This document shows positions 34,081 to 42,834 of a DNA stretch of 64,000 bases, piece by piece. The position numbers and the translations under genes were made by a program. Source of the stretch: Streptomyces sp. D2-8 (GTDB taxonomy: Bacteria > Actinomycetota > Actinomycetes > Streptomycetales > Streptomycetaceae); the NCBI RefSeq assembly GCF_023184515.1, contig NZ_JAAHBP010000022.1, forward strand, positions 117,826-181,825. The letters are read 5' to 3'. The notes under the pieces were generated by a model. That model was not told the DNA's origin, made no database searches, and saw only the letters and a list, made by a program, of their open reading frames with translations. Position 1 is the first letter of the stretch, and every line of letters starts with the position of its first letter.

Positions 34081-35775
34081 ATGGTCTCCACACTGGACGA
34101 ACAGCGGGCGTACGGCGGACCCGCCACGCACGACGTCACCAACCAGACCCCGCCCCTCACCCCGTACGACGCCTCCGACGACACGGCCCTGCTGGAGGGG
34201 CTGCGGCGGGAGGGTGCCGGATGGGCCGAGGAGGACCTGCGGCGGCTCGGCCGGCAGGCCGGCAGCGCCCAGGCCCAGGAGTGGGCCGACCTGGCCAACC
34301 GGCACGAGCCGGAGCTGCGCACCCACGACCGGTACGGCAACCGCATCGACGAGGTCGACTTCCACCCCAGCTGGCACCACCTGATGCGCACGGCGATCGC
34401 GGAGGGACTGGCCGCGGCGCCCTGGGCGGACGACCGGCCCGGCGCCCATGTCGTCAGGACCGCGGGCGGACTGGTGTGGGGGCACACCGAGGCGGGGCAC
34501 GGCTGCCCCACGTCGATGACCTACGCGGCCGTACCGGCGCTGCGCAGGCAGCCGGAGCTGGCGAAGCTCTACGAGCCGCTGCTGACGAGCCGGGAGTACG
34601 ACCCCGTCCTGCGGGAGCCCACGGAGAAGCGCGGGCTGCTGGCGGGTATGGGGATGACCGAGAAGCAGGGCGGCTCCGACGTCCGGACGAACACCACGAC
34701 GGCCACACCCACGGCCGAGCCCGGGATGTACACGCTGCGCGGGCACAAGTGGTTCACCTCGGCGCCGATGTGCGACGTGTTCCTGGTGCTGGCGCAGGCT
34801 CCGGGCGGGCTGTCGTGCTTCCTGGTGCCGCGCGTGCTGCCCGACGGCACGCGCAACACCTTCCGTATCCAGCGGCTGAAGGACAAGCTGGGCAACCGGT
34901 CCAACGCCTCCTCCGAGCCCGAGTTCGACGGAACGGTGGCCTGGCTGGTCGGCCCCGAGGGTCAGGGCGTGAAGACCATCATCGAGATGGTCAACTGCAC
35001 GCGGCTGGACTGCGTGATGATGTCGGCCGCGCTGATGCGCACGTCCCTCGTCGAGGCGGGGCACCACGCGCGCCACCGCGGTGCGTTCGGCGCACGGCTC
35101 GTGGACCAGCCGCTGATGCGCAATGTTCTCGCCGATCTGGCGCTGGAGTCGGAGGCCGCCACGACGCTCACCCTTCGGCTGGCCGGGGCGGCCGACCGGG
35201 CGATCCGCGGAGACGATGCGGGCGGGGCCGAGACGGCGTTCCGCCGGATCGCCACCGCCGTCGGCAAGTACTGGGTGACCAAGCGGGGCCCCGCCTTCAC
35301 CGCGGAGGCCCTGGAATGCCTCGGCGGCAATGGCTACGTCGAGGACTCGGGCATGCCCCGGCACTACCGCGAGGCTCCCCTGCTGTCGATCTGGGAGGGC
35401 TCGGGGAACGTCAACGCCCTCGACGTGCTGCGGGCGCTGAGCCGCGAACCGGGCACCGCCGAGGCCCTGTTCGGGGAGCTCGCGCTCGCCCGGGGAGCGG
35501 ATGCCCGGCTGGACGCGGCCGTGACGCGGCTCAAGACGGGGCTGTCCGAGGCGTCGCAGACGACGGCACGCCGTCTCGTGGAGCAGATGGCGCTGACCCT
35601 TCAGGCCTCTCTCCTCGTCCGGCACGCCCCGCCGGCCGTCGCCGACGCGTTCTGCGCGACGCGGCTCGGGGGTGACTGGGGGCACGCGTTCGGGACACTG
35701 CCGCGGACGGCGGACCTGGACACGATCGTGGAGCGGGCGCTGCCCGGCGGGGGGCGGGGCGCCGGGGCGGGCTGA
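34081..35775 (+). CDS. AidB-like acyl-CoA dehydrogenase
   Basis: The 564-residue flavoprotein has the length and order of AidB-type acyl-CoA dehydrogenases: an N-terminal extension, GMGMTEKQGGSDVRTN near 194 for FAD, GHKWFTSAPMCDVFLVLAQ, then DKLGNRSNASSEPEF, and GGNGYVEDSGMPRHYREAPLLSIWEGSGNV with the isovaleryl-CoA dehydrogenase-like Glu region. E. coli AidB is tied to the alkylation response but its substrate is unknown. The ATG at 34081 has no ribosome binding site, so it may be leaderless. Control by the divergent PaaX-like protein is likely. Confidence 0.93.
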   Translation: MVSTLDEQRAYGGPATHDVTNQTPPLTPYDASDDTALLEGLRREGAGWAEEDLRRLGRQAGSAQAQEWADLANRHEPELRTHDRYGNRIDEVDFHPSWHHLMRTAIAEGLAAAPWADDRPGAHVVRTAGGLVWGHTEAGHGCPTSMTYAAVPALRRQPELAKLYEPLLTSREYDPVLREPTEKRGLLAGMGMTEKQGGSDVRTNTTTATPTAEPGMYTLRGHKWFTSAPMCDVFLVLAQAPGGLSCFLVPRVLPDGTRNTFRIQRLKDKLGNRSNASSEPEFDGTVAWLVGPEGQGVKTIIEMVNCTRLDCVMMSAALMRTSLVEAGHHARHRGAFGARLVDQPLMRNVLADLALESEAATTLTLRLAGAADRAIRGDDAGGAETAFRRIATAVGKYWVTKRGPAFTAEALECLGGNGYVEDSGMPRHYREAPLLSIWEGSGNVNALDVLRALSREPGTAEALFGELALARGADARLDAAVTRLKTGLSEASQTTARRLVEQMALTLQASLLVRHAPPAVADAFCATRLGGDWGHAFGTLPRTADLDTIVERALPGGGRGAGAG

Positions 35776-35828
35776 CCGGTCGAGGCGGGCCGACCGGCCC
35801 GGGCAGACCGACCGGCCTGGGCGGGGCC
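35774..35828. repeat. Three tandem 18-19-base repeats
   Basis: Units starting GACCGG at 35774, 35792 and 35810 (for example GACCGGTCGAGGCGGGCC) lie head to tail just after the AidB-like stop. They contain short GGCC/CCGG palindromes. Confidence 0.6.
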
Positions 35829-35948
35829 GACTCGAACTCAAGCCATCGTGCGCACAGTTCGCGCACAGTCATCTCCCGATTCCGCTTCGTTGTCACTGCT
35901 GTGGTGCAGACTCCCCGTCAGTTGGCATTTCGCCTGGGGGAGGACAAC

Positions 35949-37964
35949 GTGTTCAGGGGGATCGACGAGGTCGACTGGGCCTCGCTGCGCCATGCGTTCG
36001 GCAGCGCGGAGGACGTGCCCGGATTACTGCGGGGACTGGCCTCCGCCGACCCGGCCGAGCGGCAGACCGCGCTCGACGGGATGTACGGCGCCGTGCACCA
36101 CCAGGGCGAAGTGTACGACTCGACGCTCGCCTGTGTTCCGTTTCTCCTCGCGCTCGCCGGCCGCGAGGAGGTGCGGGACCGGGCGGGGGTGGTGGAACTC
36201 CTCGTCAGCATCGGCGACATCGCCGGTGCCCCCGACGATCCCGCGACGAGAGCCCGTGACGCCCTGCGCGCGCGTGCCGAGGACTTCGTCCGGCTCGCCG
36301 GGGACGCGGACCCCGCGGTGCGCCGGGCGGCTTCCGGGGCGCTGGTGCGGTTCCTCGGCCGGCCGGCACAGGTGCTCGCCCTGGTGCGGGAGCGGATCAC
36401 CGTGGAGCGGGACGACCGGGTCCTGCTCGCCCTGGCGGAGAGCCTCGGCCTGTTCGCACAGCGGTACCGCCTCACCGACGACGCCCACGCCGCCGAGGCG
36501 GTGCGCCTGCTGACCGAGCTGAGCGGGCCCCCTTACGACCCCGGGCTCCGGCTCGCCGCACTCGGCCAGCTCGCGGGGTGCGCCCCGGATCTGCTCCCCG
36601 CCGATCTCGTACCGACCGTCGTCCGGCTGCTCAGGGACAGATCCGGGCAGCGGACCCGGCCGGGACACCCGTACGACTGTCCCGGCCCGGACACGCTCGC
36701 CGGCCGGCTGCGGCGGTTGCGCCCTTCGGACGAGGAGGGCTCCCGGCTGCTGCGGACGCTGCACTCCGCACTGGGCAGCCGGGTGGCCGACCGGGTCGCC
36801 CTGCTGTGCGGGCAGTTGACCAGCCCGGACCCCCTCGACCGGTGCAACGGCGTGTGGATGGCGGCCGGGCTGTTCCGCGAGTGGCGCACCGGCCACGCCG
36901 AGCCGGTCACCCTCATCGGCAACCAACTGGGCGCGGAGGAGGGCCGGTTGCACGACGCGGCGGTTGCCGTCCTGGTGGAGCTCTTCGAACTGGCCGCGCC
37001 CGCAGCGGACCATCTGCACACGCTGGTGACGTACCGTCCCGAGCTTCGTATACGGCACGGGGAGCGGGGTGCGGCGACCCTCGGCGGGCCGCTCAGGGCG
37101 CTGGCCGGGACCGGGGACGCGCGGGCCACGCCGGTGCTGGCCGAGGTGCTGGCGGGCCCCGTCGTCCCGAACGACCTGGGGCTGGTGATACCCCACCTGG
37201 GCCGCGCGGCCGTTCCGCTCGTCCCCGCGCTGCGGCGACGGCTCGCCCGTGTGCCGCTCGACGCGTCCGACACCCACGAGCGGGCCGTTCCCCTGCTGTC
37301 GGCAGTCGCCGCACTGGGCGACGCCGAGTCCATACCCGCGGTCCTGCGTCTGCTGCGCGGCATGCCGGACGGGCTGCGGCGGCGCGACGCCGTCACGGAA
37401 GCGGCGGCCCGTGCGCTCGGCGCGTTCGGCAACTCCGCGCGCGAAGCGATACCCGATCTGCGCGGGCTGCTGGATACCGGCTGCGCGGTCGCGGCGGCGG
37501 ACGCGCTGTGGTCGGTCGCGGGCGATGCGGATGCCGTGGTGCCCGTGCTGCTGCGGGAGTTGACGGGCGCCGGGAGCGGTCGCCGGCAGCGTGCGGCGGC
37601 CGTGCTGGGCCGGATGGGGCCGGCGGCTCGTCCGGCCCTGCCCGGGCTGCGCGAGGCGGCCGGCTCCGGTGACGCGCCGGCGCGGGCCGCGGCCGCCTGC
37701 GCGGTGTGGCGGACAGCCGGGGATCCGGAACAGTTCCTTCCTGTCCTCCGCTCCGCCTGGGTGGAACACCCTCACACGCGCAGAACGATCGCGGAGTGCG
37801 TCTCGGCACTGGGACCGGCGGGAGCACCCCTGTACGACGTACTTCGAGCGGAGCTCGCCTCTCCCCGGCGGCATCGCACCGACTCCGCCGGCCACGGGAT
37901 ACACGAGGACCTGGTGTTGCTGCGGGTGTGCCGGGAGGCGCTGACCGGGCAGGGGCACCCGTAG
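35949..37964 (+). CDS. HEAT-repeat protein
   Basis: The 671-residue cytoplasmic protein is made of alpha-helical HEAT/PBS-lyase-type repeats, for example LLVSIGDIAG, DPAVRRAASGALVRFLG, AVPLLSAVAALGDAESIPAVLRLL, AIPDLRGLLDTGCAVAAADALWSVAGD. The GTG at 35949 has GGGGGAGG in front and gives the N-terminus VFRGIDEVDWASLRHAFG, seen in related Streptomyces proteins; an upstream GTG at 35901 lacks one. Such solenoids bind proteins. No enzyme domain is present and the partner is unknown. Confidence 0.88.
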   Translation: MFRGIDEVDWASLRHAFGSAEDVPGLLRGLASADPAERQTALDGMYGAVHHQGEVYDSTLACVPFLLALAGREEVRDRAGVVELLVSIGDIAGAPDDPATRARDALRARAEDFVRLAGDADPAVRRAASGALVRFLGRPAQVLALVRERITVERDDRVLLALAESLGLFAQRYRLTDDAHAAEAVRLLTELSGPPYDPGLRLAALGQLAGCAPDLLPADLVPTVVRLLRDRSGQRTRPGHPYDCPGPDTLAGRLRRLRPSDEEGSRLLRTLHSALGSRVADRVALLCGQLTSPDPLDRCNGVWMAAGLFREWRTGHAEPVTLIGNQLGAEEGRLHDAAVAVLVELFELAAPAADHLHTLVTYRPELRIRHGERGAATLGGPLRALAGTGDARATPVLAEVLAGPVVPNDLGLVIPHLGRAAVPLVPALRRRLARVPLDASDTHERAVPLLSAVAALGDAESIPAVLRLLRGMPDGLRRRDAVTEAAARALGAFGNSAREAIPDLRGLLDTGCAVAAADALWSVAGDADAVVPVLLRELTGAGSGRRQRAAAVLGRMGPAARPALPGLREAAGSGDAPARAAAACAVWRTAGDPEQFLPVLRSAWVEHPHTRRTIAECVSALGPAGAPLYDVLRAELASPRRHRTDSAGHGIHEDLVLLRVCREALTGQGHP

Positions 37965-37968
37965 GGCC

Positions 37969-38553
37969 TCACCCCGTCGTCCGCCCCCACATCGGGCCGA
38001 AGCGGGACCACTCCGTGTCCCACTGGTCGATGCGGCGACGCTCCAGGCGGCCGCGCAGGGCGCGGCCGGCGACCAGGGGCACGGTCGCGGCGCAGAGGCC
38101 GGCCACGCCGCCGATCAGGGAGGCCCGTACGAGGGCCTGGGACTCGGTGACGGGTCGGGTGACCTGGCGGCCCTCGGGGTCCGTCCAGACGGTGACCGGG
38201 GTCCCGGCGGCGCTGCCCGCCGGGACCCGCAGCTGGCCGGAGTGCTCGGTACCGTCCGCCGCGGTCCACCGGGCCGTCGCCCACACCTGCTCGGCGCGGG
38301 ACACATGGGCGTTCTCGGAGGCCGTCCCGGGAGCGCGCTCGGCGAGCCGTGCCACCAGGGGGCGCCATTCGACGCGTTCCCGGGCCAGCCCGTCCTCCAC
38401 GGAACGGCTCACCGTCGTGCCGGCCAGCACCGCGGCGAACACGGTGAGCATCCACACGCCCAGGACGACCCAGGCCTCCACCCTGTCGGCCCGGCGCTTG
38501 AGCGGATTGCGCCGCCAGCGCCACAGCCACACCTTCGGACCACGTAACGCCAT
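37969..38553 (-). CDS. Rv1733c-like two-helix membrane protein
   Basis: The 194-residue protein starts LRGPKVWLWRWRRNPLKRRADRVEAWVVLGVWML with a first membrane helix at about 25-48, an extracellular domain with TARWTAADGTEHSGQLRVPAG and GTPVTVWTDPEGRQV, and a second helix at about 142-160. This is the Rv1733c family of actinobacterial membrane proteins of unknown role. The ATG follows GGAGGAGG. It converges with the HEAT-repeat gene, 4 bases apart. Confidence 0.87.
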   Translation of the reverse strand: MALRGPKVWLWRWRRNPLKRRADRVEAWVVLGVWMLTVFAAVLAGTTVSRSVEDGLARERVEWRPLVARLAERAPGTASENAHVSRAEQVWATARWTAADGTEHSGQLRVPAGSAAGTPVTVWTDPEGRQVTRPVTESQALVRASLIGGVAGLCAATVPLVAGRALRGRLERRRIDQWDTEWSRFGPMWGRTTG

Positions 38554-38835
38554 CGAAGGCCTCCTCCTCACGAGCCCACGACCATCTCGCCGCTCTCCCC
38601 ATACGGACGGCGGCGCCTGGATGCTCACTGCACGTACCCGACGTGACGGTCCCCACGGGCCCCCGGCCCTCGCGAGCGTCCTCCGGGAGCGGCCCGCGGG
38701 ATCCTGCGCCCGCATGGCCGACACCCCGCTGACCTGTGACGGAGCAGGTTCCGGAGGTGACTGTCAGTGGCCGGGTGCAGACTGGCCGGTGTTCGGGACG
38801 AAGGCGTCAAGGACGACGCCGCGGAGGTGATCGGC

Positions 38836-39924
38836 ATGACCGAGGTACTGCTCGCCGTGGGCACGCGCAAAGGCCTGTTCATCGGGCGCCGGCGAGGTGG
38901 TGGCGCCTGGGAGTTCGACGAGAGCCCCTACTTCAACGCGCAGGCCGTGTACTCGGTCGCCATCGACACCCGGGCCGGGACCCCGCGGGTGCTGGCCGGT
39001 GGCGACAGCGCGCACTGGGGCCCGTCCGTGTTCCACTCCGACGATCTCGGCCGGACGTGGACCGAACCGGCCCGTCCGGCCGTCAAGTTCCCCCAGGACA
39101 CCGGGGCGTCCCTGGAGCGGGTGTGGCAGCTGCACCCGGCCGCCGCCGAGCCGGACGTGGTGTACGCGGGCACCGAACCGGCCGCGCTGTACCGCTCGGA
39201 GGACCGCGGGGAGACGTTCGAGCTGGTCCGGCCCCTGTGGGAGCACCCCACGCGGTCGAAGTGGGTGCCGGGCGGCGGTGGTGAGGGCCTGCACACCGTG
39301 CTCACCGACGCGCGCGACCCCAAGGCGGTGACGGTCGCCGTCTCGACCGCCGGTGTGTTCCGCACGCTGGACGGCGGGGCGAGCTGGGCGCCCTCCAACT
39401 CGGGTGTCTCGGCGGTGTTCCTGCCCGACCCGAACCCGGAGTTCGGCCAGTGCGTGCACAAGGTCACGCGGGACGCGGCCACCCCGGACCGGCTGTATCT
39501 GCAGAACCACTGGGGGGTCTACCGCAGCGACGACGCGGGCGCGCACTGGACGGACATCGGTGAGGGCCTGCCGTCCACGTTCGGCTTCGCGGCGGCGGCG
39601 CATCCGCACCGAGGCGACACGGCGTACGTGTTCCCGATCAACGCCGACGCCGACCGGGTCCCGGCCGACCACCGGTGCCGGGTCTACCGGACGGCGGACG
39701 CCGGCAAGAGCTGGGAGCCGCTCTCGGCGGGCCTGCCCCAGGAGGACCACTACGGCACGGTGCTGCGCGACGCGATGTGCACCGACGACGCCGACCCGGC
39801 GGGCGTCTACTTCGGCAACCGCAACGGCGAGGTGTTCGCGTCGGCGGACGACGGCGACAGCTGGCAGCAGCTCGCCTCGCACCTGCCGGACGTGCTGTGC
39901 GTGCGGGCCGCGCTCGTCGGCTGA
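38836..39924 (+). CDS. Sialidase-like/BNR-repeat beta-propeller protein
   Basis: The 362-residue protein has repeated Asp-box-like motifs SDDLGRTW, SEDRGETF, DGGASW, SDDAGAHW, TADAGKSW and SADDGDSW, one per blade. This is the WD40/YVTN/BNR glycosyl-hydrolase-like propeller family common in actinobacteria. It has no signal peptide. A true sialidase active site (FRIP motif with Arg triad) is not evident, so a binding or unknown role is likelier. The ATG at 38836 follows GGAGG. Confidence 0.85.
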   Translation: MTEVLLAVGTRKGLFIGRRRGGGAWEFDESPYFNAQAVYSVAIDTRAGTPRVLAGGDSAHWGPSVFHSDDLGRTWTEPARPAVKFPQDTGASLERVWQLHPAAAEPDVVYAGTEPAALYRSEDRGETFELVRPLWEHPTRSKWVPGGGGEGLHTVLTDARDPKAVTVAVSTAGVFRTLDGGASWAPSNSGVSAVFLPDPNPEFGQCVHKVTRDAATPDRLYLQNHWGVYRSDDAGAHWTDIGEGLPSTFGFAAAAHPHRGDTAYVFPINADADRVPADHRCRVYRTADAGKSWEPLSAGLPQEDHYGTVLRDAMCTDDADPAGVYFGNRNGEVFASADDGDSWQQLASHLPDVLCVRAALVG

Positions 39925-40011
39925 GGCCCGGATGAGGCGGGGGGCGAGGTTACGCACAGGCGTTGGCCACCGGTTGATCGCCGCTGCCCGTACGGCAGTA
40001 GGGTGACGCCC

Positions 40012-40689
40012 GTGGCACCACGACCCTTGCATGAAATCGTCGAAGCGGGCTGGGCGAAGGCCCTGGAACCGGTGGCCGAACGCGTCGCCGCGATGGGGGA
40101 CTTCCTCCGCGCGGAGATCGCCGCGGGACGCACCTACCTCCCGGCCGGGCCGAACGTTCTGCGGGCCTTCCAGCAGCCCTTCGACGACGTACGCGTCCTG
40201 ATCGTGGGTCAGGACCCGTACCCCACTCCGGGGCACGCGGTGGGGCTGTCGTTCTCGGTCGCGCCAGAGGTGCGGCCGCTGCCCGGCAGCCTCATCAACA
40301 TCTACCGCGAGCTGAACGCCGACCTGGGGCTCCCCCAGCCGTCCAACGGTGATCTCACGCCCTGGACGCAGCAGGGCGTGCTGCTGCTCAACAGGGCCCT
40401 GACCACCGCCCCGCGCAAGCCCGCCGCCCACCGCGGCAAGGGCTGGGAGGAGGTCACGGAGCAGGCCATCCGGGCCCTGGCGGGGCGCGGCAAGCCGCTG
40501 GTGTCCATCCTGTGGGGCCGTGACGCCCGCAATCTGCGTCCGCTCCTCGGGGACCTGCCCTCCGTCGAATCCGCCCACCCCTCCCCCATGTCGGCCGACC
40601 GGGGCTTCTTCGGGTCCCGCCCGTTCAGCCGGGCCAACGACCTGCTGATCCGCCAGGGCGGCCAACCGGTGGACTGGCGTCTGCCGTGA
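40012..40689 (+). CDS. ung: Uracil-DNA glycosylase, family 1
   Basis: The 225-residue enzyme removes uracil from DNA in base excision repair. It has the water-activating motif GQDPY at 66-70 with Asp68, the uracil pocket stretch LLLNRALTTAPRKPAAHRGKGWE and the minor-groove loop HPSPMSADRGFFGSRPFS. The GTG at 40012 follows AGGGTG and gives the family N-terminus MAPRPLHEIVE; an upstream GTG at 40003 is less well placed. Its stop overlaps the next gene as GTGA. Confidence 0.97.
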   Translation: MAPRPLHEIVEAGWAKALEPVAERVAAMGDFLRAEIAAGRTYLPAGPNVLRAFQQPFDDVRVLIVGQDPYPTPGHAVGLSFSVAPEVRPLPGSLINIYRELNADLGLPQPSNGDLTPWTQQGVLLLNRALTTAPRKPAAHRGKGWEEVTEQAIRALAGRGKPLVSILWGRDARNLRPLLGDLPSVESAHPSPMSADRGFFGSRPFSRANDLLIRQGGQPVDWRLP

Positions 40690-41672
40690 CCGGGGCGTCG
40701 GACGGCTCGGGGTTTCTCGCCGTGGACTCCGGCGGCTCCGGGCTCCGGGCCGTGGTGGGGACCGCCGGGCGCGGACCGTTGGCCCGGCGGGAGTCCGCTG
40801 AGCCGGTCCGTACGGGCGACCGGGGCATCGACCCCGAGCACTTCATGGCGCAACTCGTGCCGTTGGTGCGTGCGTTGACCGCCGAGGCGGGGACGGTGCG
40901 GTTGACCACCGTCGTCGTCGGCGCGACCGGGCTGGCCTCGCTGGGTGACGGGCTGCGCGCCGAACTGCCGGGTGCCCTGGCCCGGGAGTGGGGCGTGCGC
41001 AGGGTCGCACTGGCCGCCGATGCCGTGACCGCGTACGTGGGTGCGCTCGGGCCACGCCCCGGCGCCGTGATCGCCGGCGGTACGGGACTGATCGCGGTCG
41101 GCACCGACCTGAGCGGCTGGCGGCGGGCGGACGGCTGGGGGCATCTGCTCGGCGACTGCGGAGGCGGTGCCTGGATCGGGCGGGCCGGTCTCGAGGCCGC
41201 CCTGCGCGCCCACGACGGGCGCGCGGACGGCTCGGCCCGGCTGCTGGCCTGCGCCGAGGAGGTGTTCGGGCCCGTCGCGGGGCTGCCCGGCGCCCTGTAT
41301 CCCCGCCCCGACCGGCCCGCCGTGCTCGCCTCCTTCGCACCCCGCGTGGCCGCCTGCGCGGACGAGGATCTGGTCGCGGCGGGCATCCTGCGTGCTGCCG
41401 CCCGGCACATGGCCGACTCCGCGGCGGCCGTGTGCCCCTCCGGCGGTGAGCCGCGCGTCGCCGTCACCGGCGGCCTGTTCAAGCTGGGCGACCCGCTGCT
41501 CGGCCCCCTGGACGAGGAACTGACGCAGCGGCTCCCGCACGCGCGGCGGGTGCCGGCCGAGGGTGACCCGCTGCACGGCGCGGTGCGTATCGCGGCAGAG
41601 CTGAGCACCGGTTCGCTCACGCTGCCGGGTGACGGGGCGATGCTGTCCGTGACCACCCGCTCGGGTGATTGA
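40686..41672 (+). CDS. BadF/BadG-type ATPase, N-acetylglucosamine kinase-like
   Basis: The 328-residue protein has an actin-like/hexokinase fold: phosphate-1 motif LAVDSGGSGLRAVV near residue 10, VVVGATGLASLGDG, AADAVTAYVGAL, phosphate-2 VIAGGTGLIAVG near 136 and an adenosine motif VAVTGGLFKLGDPLL. This is the family of N-acetylglucosamine kinases. The GTG start overlaps the ung stop by 4 bases, so translation is coupled. A DasR-like box before the nearby lactonase gene is consistent with local aminosugar-related control, but that link is only suggestive. Confidence 0.9.
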   Translation: MTGASDGSGFLAVDSGGSGLRAVVGTAGRGPLARRESAEPVRTGDRGIDPEHFMAQLVPLVRALTAEAGTVRLTTVVVGATGLASLGDGLRAELPGALAREWGVRRVALAADAVTAYVGALGPRPGAVIAGGTGLIAVGTDLSGWRRADGWGHLLGDCGGGAWIGRAGLEAALRAHDGRADGSARLLACAEEVFGPVAGLPGALYPRPDRPAVLASFAPRVAACADEDLVAAGILRAAARHMADSAAAVCPSGGEPRVAVTGGLFKLGDPLLGPLDEELTQRLPHARRVPAEGDPLHGAVRIAAELSTGSLTLPGDGAMLSVTTRSGD

Positions 41673-41782
41673 TCCGACCACATCCCATCCGTACGTAACT
41701 CATCAGACAAAACAGGACGGATACCGCTCACCTGCACCCTCCCCGAACAGGGGAACCCAAGAAGCCAGTAACATGCGGCGCC

Positions 41783-42706
41783 ATGAGTTCCCCCACTGGG
41801 CCCGCGGATGGCCTGCCCGTACGAATGCCGCGCCCCCGCCAGCCCGGACGGCACCGTCGTCCCGAGCCGCTGGTTGCTCCCGAGGGCGCGCCCGCGCTCG
41901 TCCTCGCCGTGCCGGGGACGCCCAGTAGCGCCACGCGCAGCCTCGCCGAGGAGGTCGTGAGCATCGCCCGCTCCGAGCTGCCCGGTCTCGACGCCCGCAT
42001 CGGGTACCTCGACGGGGACAACGCGGAGTTCCCCTCGCTGCAGGCCGTGCTCGTGCGCGCCGCCGAGGAGCGCACGGCCCGTTTCGAGCAGGCCCGCGCC
42101 GCCGGCATGGACGTCAAGATGCCCGACGGCCCCGTCGCCGTCGTCGTGCCGCTGCTCGCCGGCCCGGACAGCGCGCTGCTGCGCCAGGTCCGTCAGGCCC
42201 TCATGGAGAGCCGTGTCGCCGCCGAGCTGACCGACGTCCTCGGCCCGCACCCGCTGCTCGCCGAGGCGCTGCACGTGCGGCTGTCGGAGTCCGGTCTGGC
42301 CCGTGCCGACCGTGCCCGGCTGTTCACCGTGGCGACCGCCGCGGACGGCATCATCCTCGCTTCCGTGGGCGGTGCCGAGGCCGTGCAGGCGGCCGGGATC
42401 ACCGGCATGCTGCTCGCCGCGCGCCTCGCCGTGCCGGTGATGGCGGCGGCTCTGGACCAGGAGGGCTCCATCGCGTCCGTCGCCGAGCAGCTGCGCTCCT
42501 CGGGCTCGCAGCAGCTGGCGCTGGCGCCGTATCTGATCGGTCCGGAGATCGAGCAGGGTCTGGTCGAGGAGGCCGCGAAGGAGGCGGGCTGCTCCGCCGC
42601 GGAGTCGCTCGGCCCGTACCCGGCGATCGGCAAGCTCGCCCTGGCCAAGTACACGACGGCGCTGGGCATCGTGCCGCAGCAGGCGCAGAGCACGTCTGTG
42701 CGCTGA
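41783..42706 (+). CDS. Sirohydrochlorin chelatase-like (CbiX) protein
   Basis: The 307-residue protein has two CbiX-like halves. The N-terminal strand motif normally reads AHGSR with the catalytic His; here it reads LAVPGTPSSATRSL, lacking it. The second site DVLGPHPLLAEALHVRL keeps its His. The C-terminal half includes LAPYLIGPEIEQGLVEEAA. It is longer than the 120- to 260-residue enzymes and starts with a basic, Pro-rich 35-residue tail. Metal insertion is therefore doubtful and a regulatory or altered role possible. A terminator follows. Confidence 0.85.
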   Translation: MSSPTGPADGLPVRMPRPRQPGRHRRPEPLVAPEGAPALVLAVPGTPSSATRSLAEEVVSIARSELPGLDARIGYLDGDNAEFPSLQAVLVRAAEERTARFEQARAAGMDVKMPDGPVAVVVPLLAGPDSALLRQVRQALMESRVAAELTDVLGPHPLLAEALHVRLSESGLARADRARLFTVATAADGIILASVGGAEAVQAAGITGMLLAARLAVPVMAAALDQEGSIASVAEQLRSSGSQQLALAPYLIGPEIEQGLVEEAAKEAGCSAAESLGPYPAIGKLALAKYTTALGIVPQQAQSTSVR

Positions 42707-42731
42707 CGCGAGGCGCTGCACTTCACGCCGA

Positions 42732-42762
42732 GAAGGCCCGCTCCGGTTCGGAGCGGGCCTTC
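42732..42762. terminator. Bidirectional hairpin terminator
   Basis: GAAGGCCCGCTCC pairs with GGAGCGGGCCTTC around a 5-base loop. It lies between convergent chelatase-like and lactonase genes. Confidence 0.9.
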
Positions 42763-42834
42763 GTCGTCGGGGGTGGGATTCCCTGGCCGGGTGGGCGTGC
42801 GGGTGCGTTGCCGGGAGGAGCCCGCACGCCCGCG

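Noticed and set aside
33247..35841. An 864-codon minus-strand frame extending the PaaX-like gene
   Set aside because: Only the part below 34005 has family motifs. The rest is antisense to the AidB-like gene.
38554..38835. 282-base gap between the Rv1733c-like and propeller genes
   Set aside because: Frames exist on both strands but none has a plausible start with family-like content; nothing else stands out.
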